NCBI GenBank assembly: GCA_035570275.1
Contig: DATMNI010000029.1
Location: forward strand, 1 to 39,719
DNA: 39,719 bases
Direction: 5' to 3'
DNA from: DATMNI01 sp035570275
Lineage (GTDB): Bacteria; Acidobacteriota; Terriglobia; Bryobacterales; Bryobacteraceae
Positions 1 to 7,895 of this stretch are shown piece by piece. Each line of letters begins with the position of its first letter. The stretch's first letter is position 1. Both the position numbers and the translations under genes were made by a program. A model generated the notes under the pieces. That model worked only from the letters and a program-made list of their open reading frames with translations. It was not told the DNA's origin and made no database searches.

Positions 1-752
1 AAGGGATGGGTATGGATCAGGTCGATCAAGTCGTCGCTGGCGGCCAGCATGTGGCCCCACGCCCCCAGGTACTGCTCCAGGCCCTCTCCCGGCTTCAGGC
101 GAAAGAACAACATGGTCTTGAACCCCGCAATCGGCTGGGCAGGCTCGGTCGCCAGTTCCACGTCCATGTTCCCGGTGTGTTTCGCGGCCAGGTCGGGGCT
201 GGGCTTTGGGATACGCAAGCCTCCTCCGGGAACGAAAATGGTCTTCGTAGTAAGTTGCGGCGTTCCATTAGTCGGGTAATAGTCCGCGAGTACACGATAC
301 ATGCCCGCCTTAGGCAGGATGCCGCCATATTGAAAGGTTCCAGCTCCCGATACTATCGGATGGCCGTGCACGAAGAATTCCAGGTCCTGGCTCACTATGA
401 ATAAGTGGAATAACTTTTCGTGTACTAACTCAAACCGATTGACGGCGGCGCCGGTCTTCGGGTCTTTGATCATAAAGGTAAGGTCCACGCGATCGCCTGG
501 TTTGGGCACACGCGGACTTACTGTCAGATTCAACGGATACTCGACCGGTTCCGGAATTCCGAGCACCAGGTTCATGCCGCATCGCGAGCATTTGCCCGGT
601 GTCGCCGAGCGTACGTCCGGATCCATCGGACAGACATAGTCGGCGGGCGGCGCGGGCGCTCCCGGAAGCGAGGCAGAGTTCGTCTGGCCATCGAGGAATG
701 CGGCCAGCGCAGCCAAGGCCATGACGACGCAAGCGATTGCCAGCCGGCGCAA
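1..752 (-). CDS. Heavy-metal-binding (YHS-like) domain protein, partial
   Basis: Reading the minus strand from 752 gives one continuous frame of about 250 codons that leaves the window at base 1. The N-terminus is a hydrophobic signal or anchor segment, followed by a Cys motif of the type CPMDPDV...PGKCSRCGMNL, which is the heavy-metal-binding domain often attached to copper and efflux proteins. After it come beta-rich stretches with His and Met residues (for example LFIVSQDLEFFVHGHP and LGAWGHMLAASDDL) like those in periplasmic copper-associated proteins. The start is TTG at 752: an in-frame TGA lies two codons upstream, no ATG fits, and a strong Shine-Dalgarno (GGAAGGAG, 759-766) sits six bases upstream. 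The role is inferred as extracytoplasmic binding of a soft metal, probably copper. The C-terminus is missing, so the full architecture is unknown. Confidence 0.75.
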   Translation of the reverse strand, partial: MRRLAIACVVMALAALAAFLDGQTNSASLPGAPAPPADYVCPMDPDVRSATPGKCSRCGMNLVLGIPEPVEYPLNLTVSPRVPKPGDRVDLTFMIKDPKTGAAVNRFELVHEKLFHLFIVSQDLEFFVHGHPIVSGAGTFQYGGILPKAGMYRVLADYYPTNGTPQLTTKTIFVPGGGLRIPKPSPDLAAKHTGNMDVELATEPAQPIAGFKTMLFFRLKPGEGLEQYLGAWGHMLAASDDLIDLIHTHP

Positions 753-1015
753 TGCTCACTCCTTCCGTGCGGGCTTGACGACCGTGAAGCGCCCTGCGGG
801 GCGCGCGATTTCATCCTGCAGCCGGCTACTGGCCACCCTAGGGCCGGCAGGTTGAACTTCGGGGCTAGACCAAAATGTCACCTTCCGTCGCAAGCCTCAC
901 TGCTGTTATAGCAGATTCCGCCGCCGCAGCCACCGCGCGCGCCAGCCGTAACAATCCGACAAGGTGGGTTGGCGCCGTGCCCCGCCACCCGCTGGGCCGC
1001 CACACTCACTTGCAT
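753..1015. other. Intergenic gap with a signal-peptide relic
   Basis: Between the metal-binding gene and the end of the FG-GAP gene there is no intact gene. On the minus strand, 905-982 aligns base for base (about 70 bases, few mismatches) with the signal-peptide region of the neighbouring FG-GAP gene (3875-3945). It even translates in the same frame to a similar hydrophobic peptide (GLLRLARAVAAAA against GLLRLALAVAVAA), but has no matching start and soon meets a TAG. It looks like the truncated 5' end of a former tandem paralogue, or a copy of a small dispersed sequence. Confidence 0.5.
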
Positions 1016-3961
1016 TTACTTGACTGCAATGTGAACGGTGCGGGCCGGAGTTCCGGCGGCCGTGAGAACCATGCTGGCATCGCCCGTTCCCGTGAGTGCG
1101 CCAGGCAGCAGCACGTTGACCTGGTCCAGGCCTTGGAACTGCGATTGTGGACCGGCGGAGATCACCGGAGCGTCGATCCCCTGGATGCGGACGCTGACCT
1201 GACCGGCCGGAGCGCCGCGAATCCCAGTCCCAAACAGGCTCAGGTAAACCTGGTCGCCAGGAGGGCCGAGATCGATTGGATCGGAAATGGGTTCGACCGT
1301 CTGGTTCCCTTGACGCACCCGGACGACATACGCCGCCGCCAGCCCGGCGGCATTGAGAGTGAACAGAGCGGGCGCGACCGCGGCGATGGTGATGGGCACG
1401 GAAACCGGCGCGGTAGCCGGGCCTGTACTGCTGGTGACGGTCACGGTGGCAGCTCCGATGGGCAGCCCTGCGGGAACCAGGAAGTTCACCTGCCCCGCTG
1501 CGGCGTAAAGTATCGCCGCGGAGGTTCCCGCGACGGTCACGGCGGTGTTGGGAGTGAGGCCGCTGCCGAACGCGGTGGCCAGCGAATCCGGCGCCAGCGG
1601 GCCGACGGCAAAACTGGCGGCGGAGACGACGGTCAACGGCGCCGGTTGCGAGATGTTGAGCAGGACCGCCACGCCCGAAGTGATGAGCCCTCCGGCCAGG
1701 TCCATCCGGCCATCGTGGTTGAAGTCGGCCGCGATCACCGAACTCATAAATGGGTAAGCGCTGCCGGCAAACGTCACTTCCGGCCGGAAGGTACCATCGC
1801 CGTTGCCGAGGAGCCAGTTCGGACCGGTGCCGATCAGGTCGGGGATTCCGTCGCCATTGAGATCGGCCACCGCCAGCGGGTTGAGGCTAGTGGCGGAGTA
1901 GGCGTAGGCGGCGGGCGCCTGGAAGGTCCCGTCGCCGCGGCCCAAGAGAACCACGAGCGGGCCGCCATTCAGAGTGACGGCGAGATCGAGCAGCCCGTCG
2001 CGATTCCAGTCGGCGGCAACCAGTCCAACTGGCTGGGGTTTGTCGATTCCGACGGGAATCGGGACGGGCGCCGAGAAAGTGCCGTCGCCTTTTCCAAACA
2101 GGATGCTGAAGCCGCTGCCGGTGGTGGTCGCACTGGTGATGTCTCCCTGATCGGCGACGACCACGTCCAGTTTTCCATCGCGGTTGAAGTCGCCTGCCAC
2201 CAGCGCACTAGGGTACACACCGGCGGCGGAAGCCAGGGGTGCGGCGAATGTTCCGGCGCCGGTCCCGAGATAAATCAGCATCTGGTCGGTAAACACGCCG
2301 CGTTCGGGGTTGTGCAGGAGCACAGCCACGTCGGGCTTGCCATCGCCGTTGAAATCGGCCACCGCCAGCGCCGTCACGCAGCACGGGGATGTCACCGCCA
2401 GCGGCGCCTGGAAGGTGCCGTCGCCATTCCCGAGGAGGATTTCCGTGCGCGCGCTGCCAGCACCCGTGCCCAAGCCCGCGTCGGCGATGGCCACAACGAT
2501 GTCTAGCTTACCGTCATGGTTGAAGTCCGCGGTGGCGATGGACGTCGGGCTGCCGCTGGCGGGCGCGTAATGAAACGTTTGGCGGAACGTGCCGTCGCCA
2601 ACTCCCGTGAGAACGTTTAGCTGGCCGGGTTCCTGAACCACCAGATCGGGGAAGCCATCTCCATTAAAATCTGCCGCCACCTGGCTATAGTCGTAAGCGT
2701 TGTTTGAGGGCAATCCGGTGACGAGACTGATGGGCGGGCCGGCGACTGTGCCGTTGCCGCCCGCGAAGAGAACCGCAATCGAAGGCCCGGTGAGCGCCCC
2801 GGCGGTTCCAGTGCCCACGATGATGTCCGGCTTGCCATCGCCATCGAAGTCCGCCAGGATGATGTTGCCGGTGACTTCCTGCCAGTAGTCGGCGCGTTTG
2901 GGAAAGCCGCCCCGGCCGTCGCCGAAGAGGATCGAAAAGCCGCTGGTGACGATGTCCGGGAAACCATCGCCGTTCATGTCCGCAATCGCCACGGAATCGC
3001 TCCCGCCGATCGGGTACTTCGTGGGCGCGCCGAAGGTTCCGTCGCCCACGCCCAGCGCCACCTCGACCGCCGGCCCAAGGGAGGGGAGGTCGTTCTGAAG
3101 GGTGAAGGCCAGATCGGGCTTGCCATCGCCATTGAGATCGGCAACCGCCATCGCGTCAAACCGGGAAATGAAAATGGAGAAGGCCGTGCGTTCCGCTTGA
3201 AAAGTGCCGTCGCCGTTCCCGAGGAAGACCGAGATCTTGCTGCCTTCACCACCGCCAAAACCGCTCGCGATGACGGCATCCAGCTTGTGGTCGCCGTTCA
3301 AGTCGGCTACTGACATCGATTGGATGCTCAGGGAAGACGCGATCCCGTAAGTGACCGGCGGCTGAAAGCTGGAGCCGCCGTTTCCGATCAGAACCTGCAA
3401 ACCGGCGCTGTGCGGAAAGGCCGTACCGCTGAGGATATCCGGAATCCCGTCGCCGTTTACATCCACCACCGCCAGGGCCTCAACGATGAGCACCGGGTAC
3501 TGCGCTTCGGAGGTCAGGTTGAGAGCCGAATCGAACGCCGCGACATACAGTGCGAAATAACCGCCGGGGAGGCCGTACACATCGCTTCTCCGGACCCACA
3601 GATATCCGCCCGATGCCAGGCGGGTGAACACTTCCGGAAGTTGCAGACTCCGCGGTGTGCCCGTAACAGGAAAGCCCGGGCAGCCTGCGAGCTGTTTCTG
3701 GAAATTTCGCGTGGTCCGGACAATCCGGTAAGGCGAAGCGTCGGTCAGCTCAAGTGCCGTGTAGGAGCCATCGCTCTGCTGCAGCACCACGGTGTGCGTG
3801 GACGTACTAGGTTTCAGGCTGGCGGAGGCGGCGCCTTGGAAATTCACCGGAGGGCAGCCGGGTTGGGCCTGTCCGATGCCGGCAGCCACAGCCACGGCGA
3901 GCGCCAGACGTAACAATCCGACACGGTGGGGTGGCAGGGTGCCTTTGGCATTGCACATCAA
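1016..3961 (-). CDS. Secreted FG-GAP/VCBS repeat protein with TIGR03437-type C-terminus
   Basis: About 981 residues. The N-terminus is a signal peptide (LLRLALAVAVAAGIGQAQ). From roughly residue 165 to 730 there are 12 calcium-binding loops of the form (A/G)D(L/F/W/M)N(G/H/R)DGxxD, the hallmark of FG-GAP/integrin-like beta-propeller repeats, each followed by a VLLGxGDGTFxAP-like strand. The last 220 or so residues, starting near VSAASFAVGPLAPDS and including the AAGQVNFLVP motif, match the Solibacter C-terminal domain (TIGR03437). It is probably exported and calcium-stabilised and may bind a surface partner or polysaccharide; the exact role is unknown. The first possible start is TTG at 3961; ATG at 3958 is more likely. 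The gene stands alone. A long open frame on the opposite strand (875-2506) is a GC-driven shadow. Confidence 0.85.
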   Translation of the reverse strand: MMCNAKGTLPPHRVGLLRLALAVAVAAGIGQAQPGCPPVNFQGAASASLKPSTSTHTVVLQQSDGSYTALELTDASPYRIVRTTRNFQKQLAGCPGFPVTGTPRSLQLPEVFTRLASGGYLWVRRSDVYGLPGGYFALYVAAFDSALNLTSEAQYPVLIVEALAVVDVNGDGIPDILSGTAFPHSAGLQVLIGNGGSSFQPPVTYGIASSLSIQSMSVADLNGDHKLDAVIASGFGGGEGSKISVFLGNGDGTFQAERTAFSIFISRFDAMAVADLNGDGKPDLAFTLQNDLPSLGPAVEVALGVGDGTFGAPTKYPIGGSDSVAIADMNGDGFPDIVTSGFSILFGDGRGGFPKRADYWQEVTGNIILADFDGDGKPDIIVGTGTAGALTGPSIAVLFAGGNGTVAGPPISLVTGLPSNNAYDYSQVAADFNGDGFPDLVVQEPGQLNVLTGVGDGTFRQTFHYAPASGSPTSIATADFNHDGKLDIVVAIADAGLGTGAGSARTEILLGNGDGTFQAPLAVTSPCCVTALAVADFNGDGKPDVAVLLHNPERGVFTDQMLIYLGTGAGTFAAPLASAAGVYPSALVAGDFNRDGKLDVVVADQGDITSATTTGSGFSILFGKGDGTFSAPVPIPVGIDKPQPVGLVAADWNRDGLLDLAVTLNGGPLVVLLGRGDGTFQAPAAYAYSATSLNPLAVADLNGDGIPDLIGTGPNWLLGNGDGTFRPEVTFAGSAYPFMSSVIAADFNHDGRMDLAGGLITSGVAVLLNISQPAPLTVVSAASFAVGPLAPDSLATAFGSGLTPNTAVTVAGTSAAILYAAAGQVNFLVPAGLPIGAATVTVTSSTGPATAPVSVPITIAAVAPALFTLNAAGLAAAYVVRVRQGNQTVEPISDPIDLGPPGDQVYLSLFGTGIRGAPAGQVSVRIQGIDAPVISAGPQSQFQGLDQVNVLLPGALTGTGDASMVLTAAGTPARTVHIAVK

Positions 3962-4051
3962 AACAGCTATCTTCGTTTAGAAACCTCCACACGATCAGTA
4001 TGGTGAGCACGCGCATGCCCACCGGTGCCTGCAAGGCCGCTGCAAAACCGC

Positions 4052-4095
4052 TTGACAGCTTCCTTATTACGTCATACGATACTACGTGAGACGTA
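4052..4095 (+). promoter_or_regulatory. Promoter and putative PadR operator
   Basis: TTGACA (4052-4057), a 17-base spacer and TACGAT (4075-4080) make a good housekeeping promoter pointing into the PadR gene. The -10 and start region is covered by a dyad, TACGTC (4068-4073) and GACGTA (4090-4095), with a further ACGT core between them. Autoregulation by the downstream PadR protein is inferred from this position. Confidence 0.55.
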
Positions 4096-4101
4096 TTAAT
4101 C

Positions 4102-4389
4102 GTGTCCGATCCGACTTTACTCGTACTTGCCAGCCTGGCCGCCGGCGATAAGCACGGCTACGCCATGATGGAGGATATCCAGCGCTTCGCCAACGTGCGG
4201 CTGGGGCCGGGGACGTTCTACGGGGCGATCACCCGCCTTGCAGAGCAGGGCTGGATTGCCCCAGTTCCCTCTGAGGACCGCCGCCAGCCGTACACCCTGA
4301 CGGCCGCCGGCAAGGCTTATCTGGAACAACAACTGGCCAGCCTGGACCAGGTTGTGAAGACGGCCATCCGCCGCCTGAAGCACGCATGA
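4102..4389 (+). CDS. PadR-family transcriptional regulator
   Basis: 95 residues starting at GTG. It is a minimal PadR winged-helix protein: LLVLASLAAGDKHGYAMMEDI is the PadR helix 1-2 signature, GPGTFYGAITRLAEQGWI is the recognition helix, and the Arg-rich wing followed by YTLTAAGKAYLEQQL is typical. PadR proteins act as dimeric repressors, usually of the adjacent operon. The next gene begins 13 bases downstream, so the pair is almost certainly co-transcribed. The stop lies inside a 17-base tandem duplication (4381-4412). Confidence 0.88.
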   Translation: MSDPTLLVLASLAAGDKHGYAMMEDIQRFANVRLGPGTFYGAITRLAEQGWIAPVPSEDRRQPYTLTAAGKAYLEQQLASLDQVVKTAIRRLKHA

Positions 4390-4412
4390 GACGGCAACAC
4401 GCATGAGACGGC
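4381..4412 (+). repeat. 17-base tandem duplication across a stop/start junction
   Basis: The sequence CACGCATGAGACGGC occurs twice, at 4381 and 4398, offset by 17 bases. The first copy carries ATGA with the PadR stop; the second carries the ATG of the next gene. The simplest reading is that an original ATGA stop-start overlap was split by the duplication. Confidence 0.8.
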
Positions 4413-5767
4413 TGATCCGGTTGGCATCGCGGCTGTATCCGGCGGCTTGGCGCGCACGGTATGGCGCGGAATTTGCGGCATTGCTTGAGGACGTGAAGCC
4501 GGGCGGAGGGAACTTCTGGGACGTCCTGCGAGGAGCGGTGACTATGCAAATGACAGCATGGAATTTCGGCAAGATCACGGTCCTGTGCGCCGTGGCGGGT
4601 GTGATGGTGGCAGGCGCGCTGGCTTACATGACGCCGGCGGAATACGTCTCCACTGCGGTGCTGCGGATCGCGCCGGCCGTTCCGCCGGATGGAACGGCGC
4701 CCGCCGATGCCAGAGCCAGGATGGCGCAGCAACTTCAGCACCTGCAACAGGAGATCCTGAGCCGGAGCAGCCTTAGCGAAATCATCCAGCTTCCGAGGTT
4801 GGACCTGTACAAGAAGGATCGCGCGCAGCTTCCGCTGGAAGATATCGTTCAGGGCATGCGCAATCAAGCCATACGGATTCGGCCGGTCTCGCCCATCGGA
4901 TCGGACTCCCCCGCGCAGGCATTCGCGATTTCCTATACCTATCCGAATAAGTTCAAGGCGCAAGCGGTGGTGCGCGAGTTAGTCGTCCGATTTACGGAGC
5001 AGAACGTCATTCAGCACGCGGATAACACGTCGGCGGGCGCCGTGGCGAACTTAGAAGTTCTTGACCCGGCCAACTTACCCGATAAACCTAATAGCCCGAA
5101 CTGGCCGCAAATACTGATTTGGGGCCTGATTGCCGGTTTGCTGGTGGGCCTTGCGACAGCGTCGGTGCTGACCCAGCCAGCCGTGCGCACGCTGAAAATC
5201 GTCACCTCCGGCATAGCCGGTTTCGTAGTGGTAGCGGCGGTGTCGTTGCTGATCCCGAGCCAGTATGTCTCCACGGCGGTGCTGCGAGCGGGGCCGGGCG
5301 CACTTCCCATCGAACAGCTCTTGGATTCGGACGTCCTGGCACGCGTGGTGGCCGCACAAACCGATCGGGTGGGATCGGGAGGCCTGTCGGAAGGGCGAGC
5401 GGTGCAGTCGGCGGAAGAACTGCGCCAGCGTCTCGTCATTCGAGCTTTAAACCCGCCCGACCCCGGCGCCAGGGTCTTTGCCATCTCCTTTCAGTCAACG
5501 AACCCCGCCTGGGCGCAGTGGGTGGTGCGCGAACTGATCGGCCAGGCAATGCAGAAACAAGTGCTGGCCATCAACGGTGGAAAACCGTGGGTGCCCGGTA
5601 CTCTGGTGCCGCCGCCAGCGCTGGCGCTTCAGGTGCTGGACCCGGCATCGGACCCAACCAGGCCATCGGGGCCGCATCGGTTCGCCTTCGCATCGGCCGG
5701 GCTTGTCGCCGGACTGATATTGGGCGCCTGGTTCTTGCGGCCCCGGAGCAGCGCAGCCCCAGCGTAG
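4403..5767 (+). CDS. Membrane protein with two tandem Wzz-like (chain-length determinant) units
   Basis: 454 residues. The N-terminal 50 residues (MRRLIRLASRLYPAAWRARYGAEF) resemble the cytoplasmic head found on PadR-partner membrane proteins. Two homologous units follow. Unit 1 has a TM segment at about 58-76, an outer domain, and a proline-rich VLDPANLPDKPNSPN just before a TM segment at about 236-256. Unit 2 has a TM segment at about 267-284, the same outer domain with YVSTAVLR and FAISFQSTNP, then VLDPASDPTRP and a last TM segment at about 426-445. The repeated YVSTAVLR, FAIS and VVREL blocks and the proline-rich exit motif match Wzz/GumC-type polysaccharide co-polymerases. There is no kinase domain and no polysaccharide gene nearby, so a role in surface glycan control is only an inference. 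It is probably repressed by the upstream PadR. Confidence 0.7.
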   Translation: MRRLIRLASRLYPAAWRARYGAEFAALLEDVKPGGGNFWDVLRGAVTMQMTAWNFGKITVLCAVAGVMVAGALAYMTPAEYVSTAVLRIAPAVPPDGTAPADARARMAQQLQHLQQEILSRSSLSEIIQLPRLDLYKKDRAQLPLEDIVQGMRNQAIRIRPVSPIGSDSPAQAFAISYTYPNKFKAQAVVRELVVRFTEQNVIQHADNTSAGAVANLEVLDPANLPDKPNSPNWPQILIWGLIAGLLVGLATASVLTQPAVRTLKIVTSGIAGFVVVAAVSLLIPSQYVSTAVLRAGPGALPIEQLLDSDVLARVVAAQTDRVGSGGLSEGRAVQSAEELRQRLVIRALNPPDPGARVFAISFQSTNPAWAQWVVRELIGQAMQKQVLAINGGKPWVPGTLVPPPALALQVLDPASDPTRPSGPHRFAFASAGLVAGLILGAWFLRPRSSAAPA

Positions 5768-5877
5768 AATCGGCATACGCCAGTCGTGGAGGCCACTGGT
5801 TTCGTCAAGGGTTTGCCCGCTCCGGATAACGGTCTGGCATCGAAGCCTTTCCGAAGGGCCTAGTGGGGGAGACCTAG

Positions 5878-5953
5878 TGGTGGACGACGGGGGGTTCGAA
5901 CCCCCGACCTCTGCATTGCGAACGCAGCGCTCTCCCAACTGAGCTAGTCGCCC
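5878..5953 (-). tRNA. tRNA-Ala (anticodon CGC)
   Basis: The minus strand folds as a canonical 76-base class I tRNA with encoded CCA. The acceptor stem GGGCGAC pairs with GTCGTCC and includes the G3-U70 wobble, the identity element of alanine tRNAs. The D arm is GCTC...GAGC. The anticodon arm CTGCG-TTCGCAA-TGCAG has anticodon CGC. The T arm is GGGGG-TTCGAAC-CCCCC. Confidence 0.97.
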
Positions 5954-6067
5954 ACATGAAAAGACCGTCCCTATACGATAGCACAACGTTCCCTGCAGAA
6001 TTCACGGCGCGGCTATTCCCGCCCGCCCATGGGCGTTTCGTAACACTGGTTCGGAACCCGCCCCTGT

Positions 6068-6073
6068 TATACT
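6068..6073 (+). promoter_or_regulatory. -10 element TATACT directly upstream of a GTG start
   Basis: TATACT ends six bases before the GTG at 6080, so a start of transcription at the usual distance would fall on or next to the start codon. No Shine-Dalgarno is visible. This suggests a leaderless mRNA. No clear -35 was found. Confidence 0.4.
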
Positions 6074-6079
6074 CACCCC

Positions 6080-7891
6080 GTGACCCGCCGTACGCTCGCC
6101 GTGTTGGTCTTCCTGGGTCATGTCTTACCAATCCATGCGGCCACCCCCCAGCCCAGGCAACAGCAGATAACCCCCAGCCCTGTCGGCCCCTTTCACATCG
6201 AAGGCAACCGCCTGATCGATTCCCAGGGCCGCCCCTTCCTGATGCGCGGCACCCAGTTGAAGGAATTCCACCAGCAGACCGCGGCCCAGGATGCCAGTTC
6301 CGGATTGGGCTTTGGCCCCCATTCGGCCACATCGCTCACTGCTATCCGGCTGCGCTTCAATATGAACACCGTGCGGCTGCCGTTAGACGTCGCGGAGTCT
6401 GATGCCCCCGGGTACTTTCCTGAGTTAGCCAGGTTGGTGCACCGCGCCAATGCAACCGATTTGCTGGTTGTGCTGTTCTTGGACGAACTGGCGGCGCGCG
6501 AACCCGAAACGACGCCCGCCAGGCGCACAGCGGAATTCTGGAGCCGTTGCGCCGCCTTCTTCAAGAACGCACCAAACGTAATCTTCGACGTGTCCTCGGA
6601 TTTGACGCTGGTGAACTCCATCCGTTCAGCCGGCGCCCGGCAACCGATCGCCGTCCGTTGGAACGCGGCGAGTTGGAACGCGGCGAGTTGGAACAGCTCC
6701 ACCAAGCCTGACGACGCCAACCTGATCTACGAATTCACGCCGCCCCACGCCAACACCCTGACCGACACCCAACGCGACGCCCAATTCGGTTCGTTGGCGG
6801 ACCGCGTCCCCGTGCTGGCCACCGGCTGGGACCTGAACCTCGACGACCCCGCCCAGTGTTCCGCCCTTCCATCCGACCCCAGCGCCACTGCCCAATTGGT
6901 ACAGGCCAACCTGGACTACTTCGACGCCCACCAGATCTCCTGGACGGTGTCGGTCTTCGAACCCGGCAAGTTGATCAAGGATGCCTTCGACTTTCATGCC
7001 ACCTCGCTTGAAAACGGTTGGACGTGCGGGCGCCCTGACTTTCCGGCCGCCGGCCTGGGCCGCGTGGTGCAGGCGCACCTGCGAGCCGGCGAAGAGCGCG
7101 GCCTCTTTGTGGTGAGTTCGGCCGGCGGCCTGGACGTGCCGCGCGGCGGTTTCGCCATCGCATACGGCCCGGTGATGGCGCAGCGCGATGAGCAAAGCAA
7201 GGGGCCGGCGGTCGAGGCTAAGGACTTGCCGCTGACCCTTGGCGGTATCGCGGTGAAGGTGACCGACACGCGCGGCGTCACGCGGCCCGCCGGAATGTTC
7301 TGGGCGTCCGCGGGTTGGGGCCAGGTCAATTTCGTGATCCCAGCCGATTCGGCGCCCGGGCCTGCGCGCATGACCATCGAACGCGCCGACACCAGCCGCC
7401 AGAGCGCCAACATCACGATCGCCGACACCGCGCCCGGATTCTGGACCGGCGTCAGTTGCCGCGGACCGGCCGAAGGCACGGCCATCCAGGTCTTCGCCGG
7501 CGGCCGCACGGCCAGGTCGCCGATCTCCCGCTGTCAGGCGGGCAGGTGCTCCACGCTGCCAATCCCCATGACCGACGGTGCCATCACGCGGGTGCAACTG
7601 AGAGGCAGCGGCTTCCGCTACGCGCGTTCGGCCGCCGAGATTGAAGTAACCATCGATGGCATTCGCGTCCCCGTCCTATCTTTCGGACCGTCGACCGACC
7701 CGGGTGTCGACCAACTGATCATCGAACTTCCCCCCGCCCTGGCCGGCCGCGGCGAAGCCGACATGCTCTGCCACATCCGCGGCCGTGTCTCCAACGCCGT
7801 TCAGATTCGCGTGGGGCAGGCGTCCCGGACTGTCGCCGGCTTCGGCGTGCCCGTGGCGCCCTACCGGGCTGGGGAGAAGCCGGTCTGGTAG
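6080..7891 (+). CDS. GH5-like (cellulase-fold) protein, apparently without catalytic glutamates, with TIGR03437-type C-terminus
   Basis: 603 residues from a GTG start. A signal peptide (1-21) is followed by a glycoside hydrolase family 5 type TIM-barrel domain: the IEGNRLIDSQGRPFLMRGTQL opening, FNMNTVRLPL, and NVIFDVSSD where active enzymes have the NEP motif. Here the acid/base position reads Ser172-Ser173-Asp174. The strand that normally holds the nucleophile (GEFG) reads ATGWDLN, with Trp250 at the expected Glu. Both catalytic residues therefore seem lost, suggesting carbohydrate binding rather than hydrolysis. Residues from about 340 onward form the Solibacter C-terminal domain (SAGWGQVNFVIP). 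A 15-base tandem repeat (about 6656-6690) gives WNAASWNAASWNSS. The MauG-type gene starts four bases after the stop, so they probably form one operon. Confidence 0.75.
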   Translation: MTRRTLAVLVFLGHVLPIHAATPQPRQQQITPSPVGPFHIEGNRLIDSQGRPFLMRGTQLKEFHQQTAAQDASSGLGFGPHSATSLTAIRLRFNMNTVRLPLDVAESDAPGYFPELARLVHRANATDLLVVLFLDELAAREPETTPARRTAEFWSRCAAFFKNAPNVIFDVSSDLTLVNSIRSAGARQPIAVRWNAASWNAASWNSSTKPDDANLIYEFTPPHANTLTDTQRDAQFGSLADRVPVLATGWDLNLDDPAQCSALPSDPSATAQLVQANLDYFDAHQISWTVSVFEPGKLIKDAFDFHATSLENGWTCGRPDFPAAGLGRVVQAHLRAGEERGLFVVSSAGGLDVPRGGFAIAYGPVMAQRDEQSKGPAVEAKDLPLTLGGIAVKVTDTRGVTRPAGMFWASAGWGQVNFVIPADSAPGPARMTIERADTSRQSANITIADTAPGFWTGVSCRGPAEGTAIQVFAGGRTARSPISRCQAGRCSTLPIPMTDGAITRVQLRGSGFRYARSAAEIEVTIDGIRVPVLSFGPSTDPGVDQLIIELPPALAGRGEADMLCHIRGRVSNAVQIRVGQASRTVAGFGVPVAPYRAGEKPVW

Positions 7892-7895
7892 CGCG

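Noticed and set aside
875..2506. 543-codon open frame on the plus strand opposite the FG-GAP gene
   Set aside because: It is the reverse complement of regular, GC-rich FG-GAP repeats. Its translation is Gly/Arg-rich, lacks any domain, and the minus strand clearly codes.
5820..5877. Terminator downstream of tRNA-Ala
   Set aside because: A GGCCTTTCGG-like stem exists, but with a mismatch and no T tract on the minus strand.
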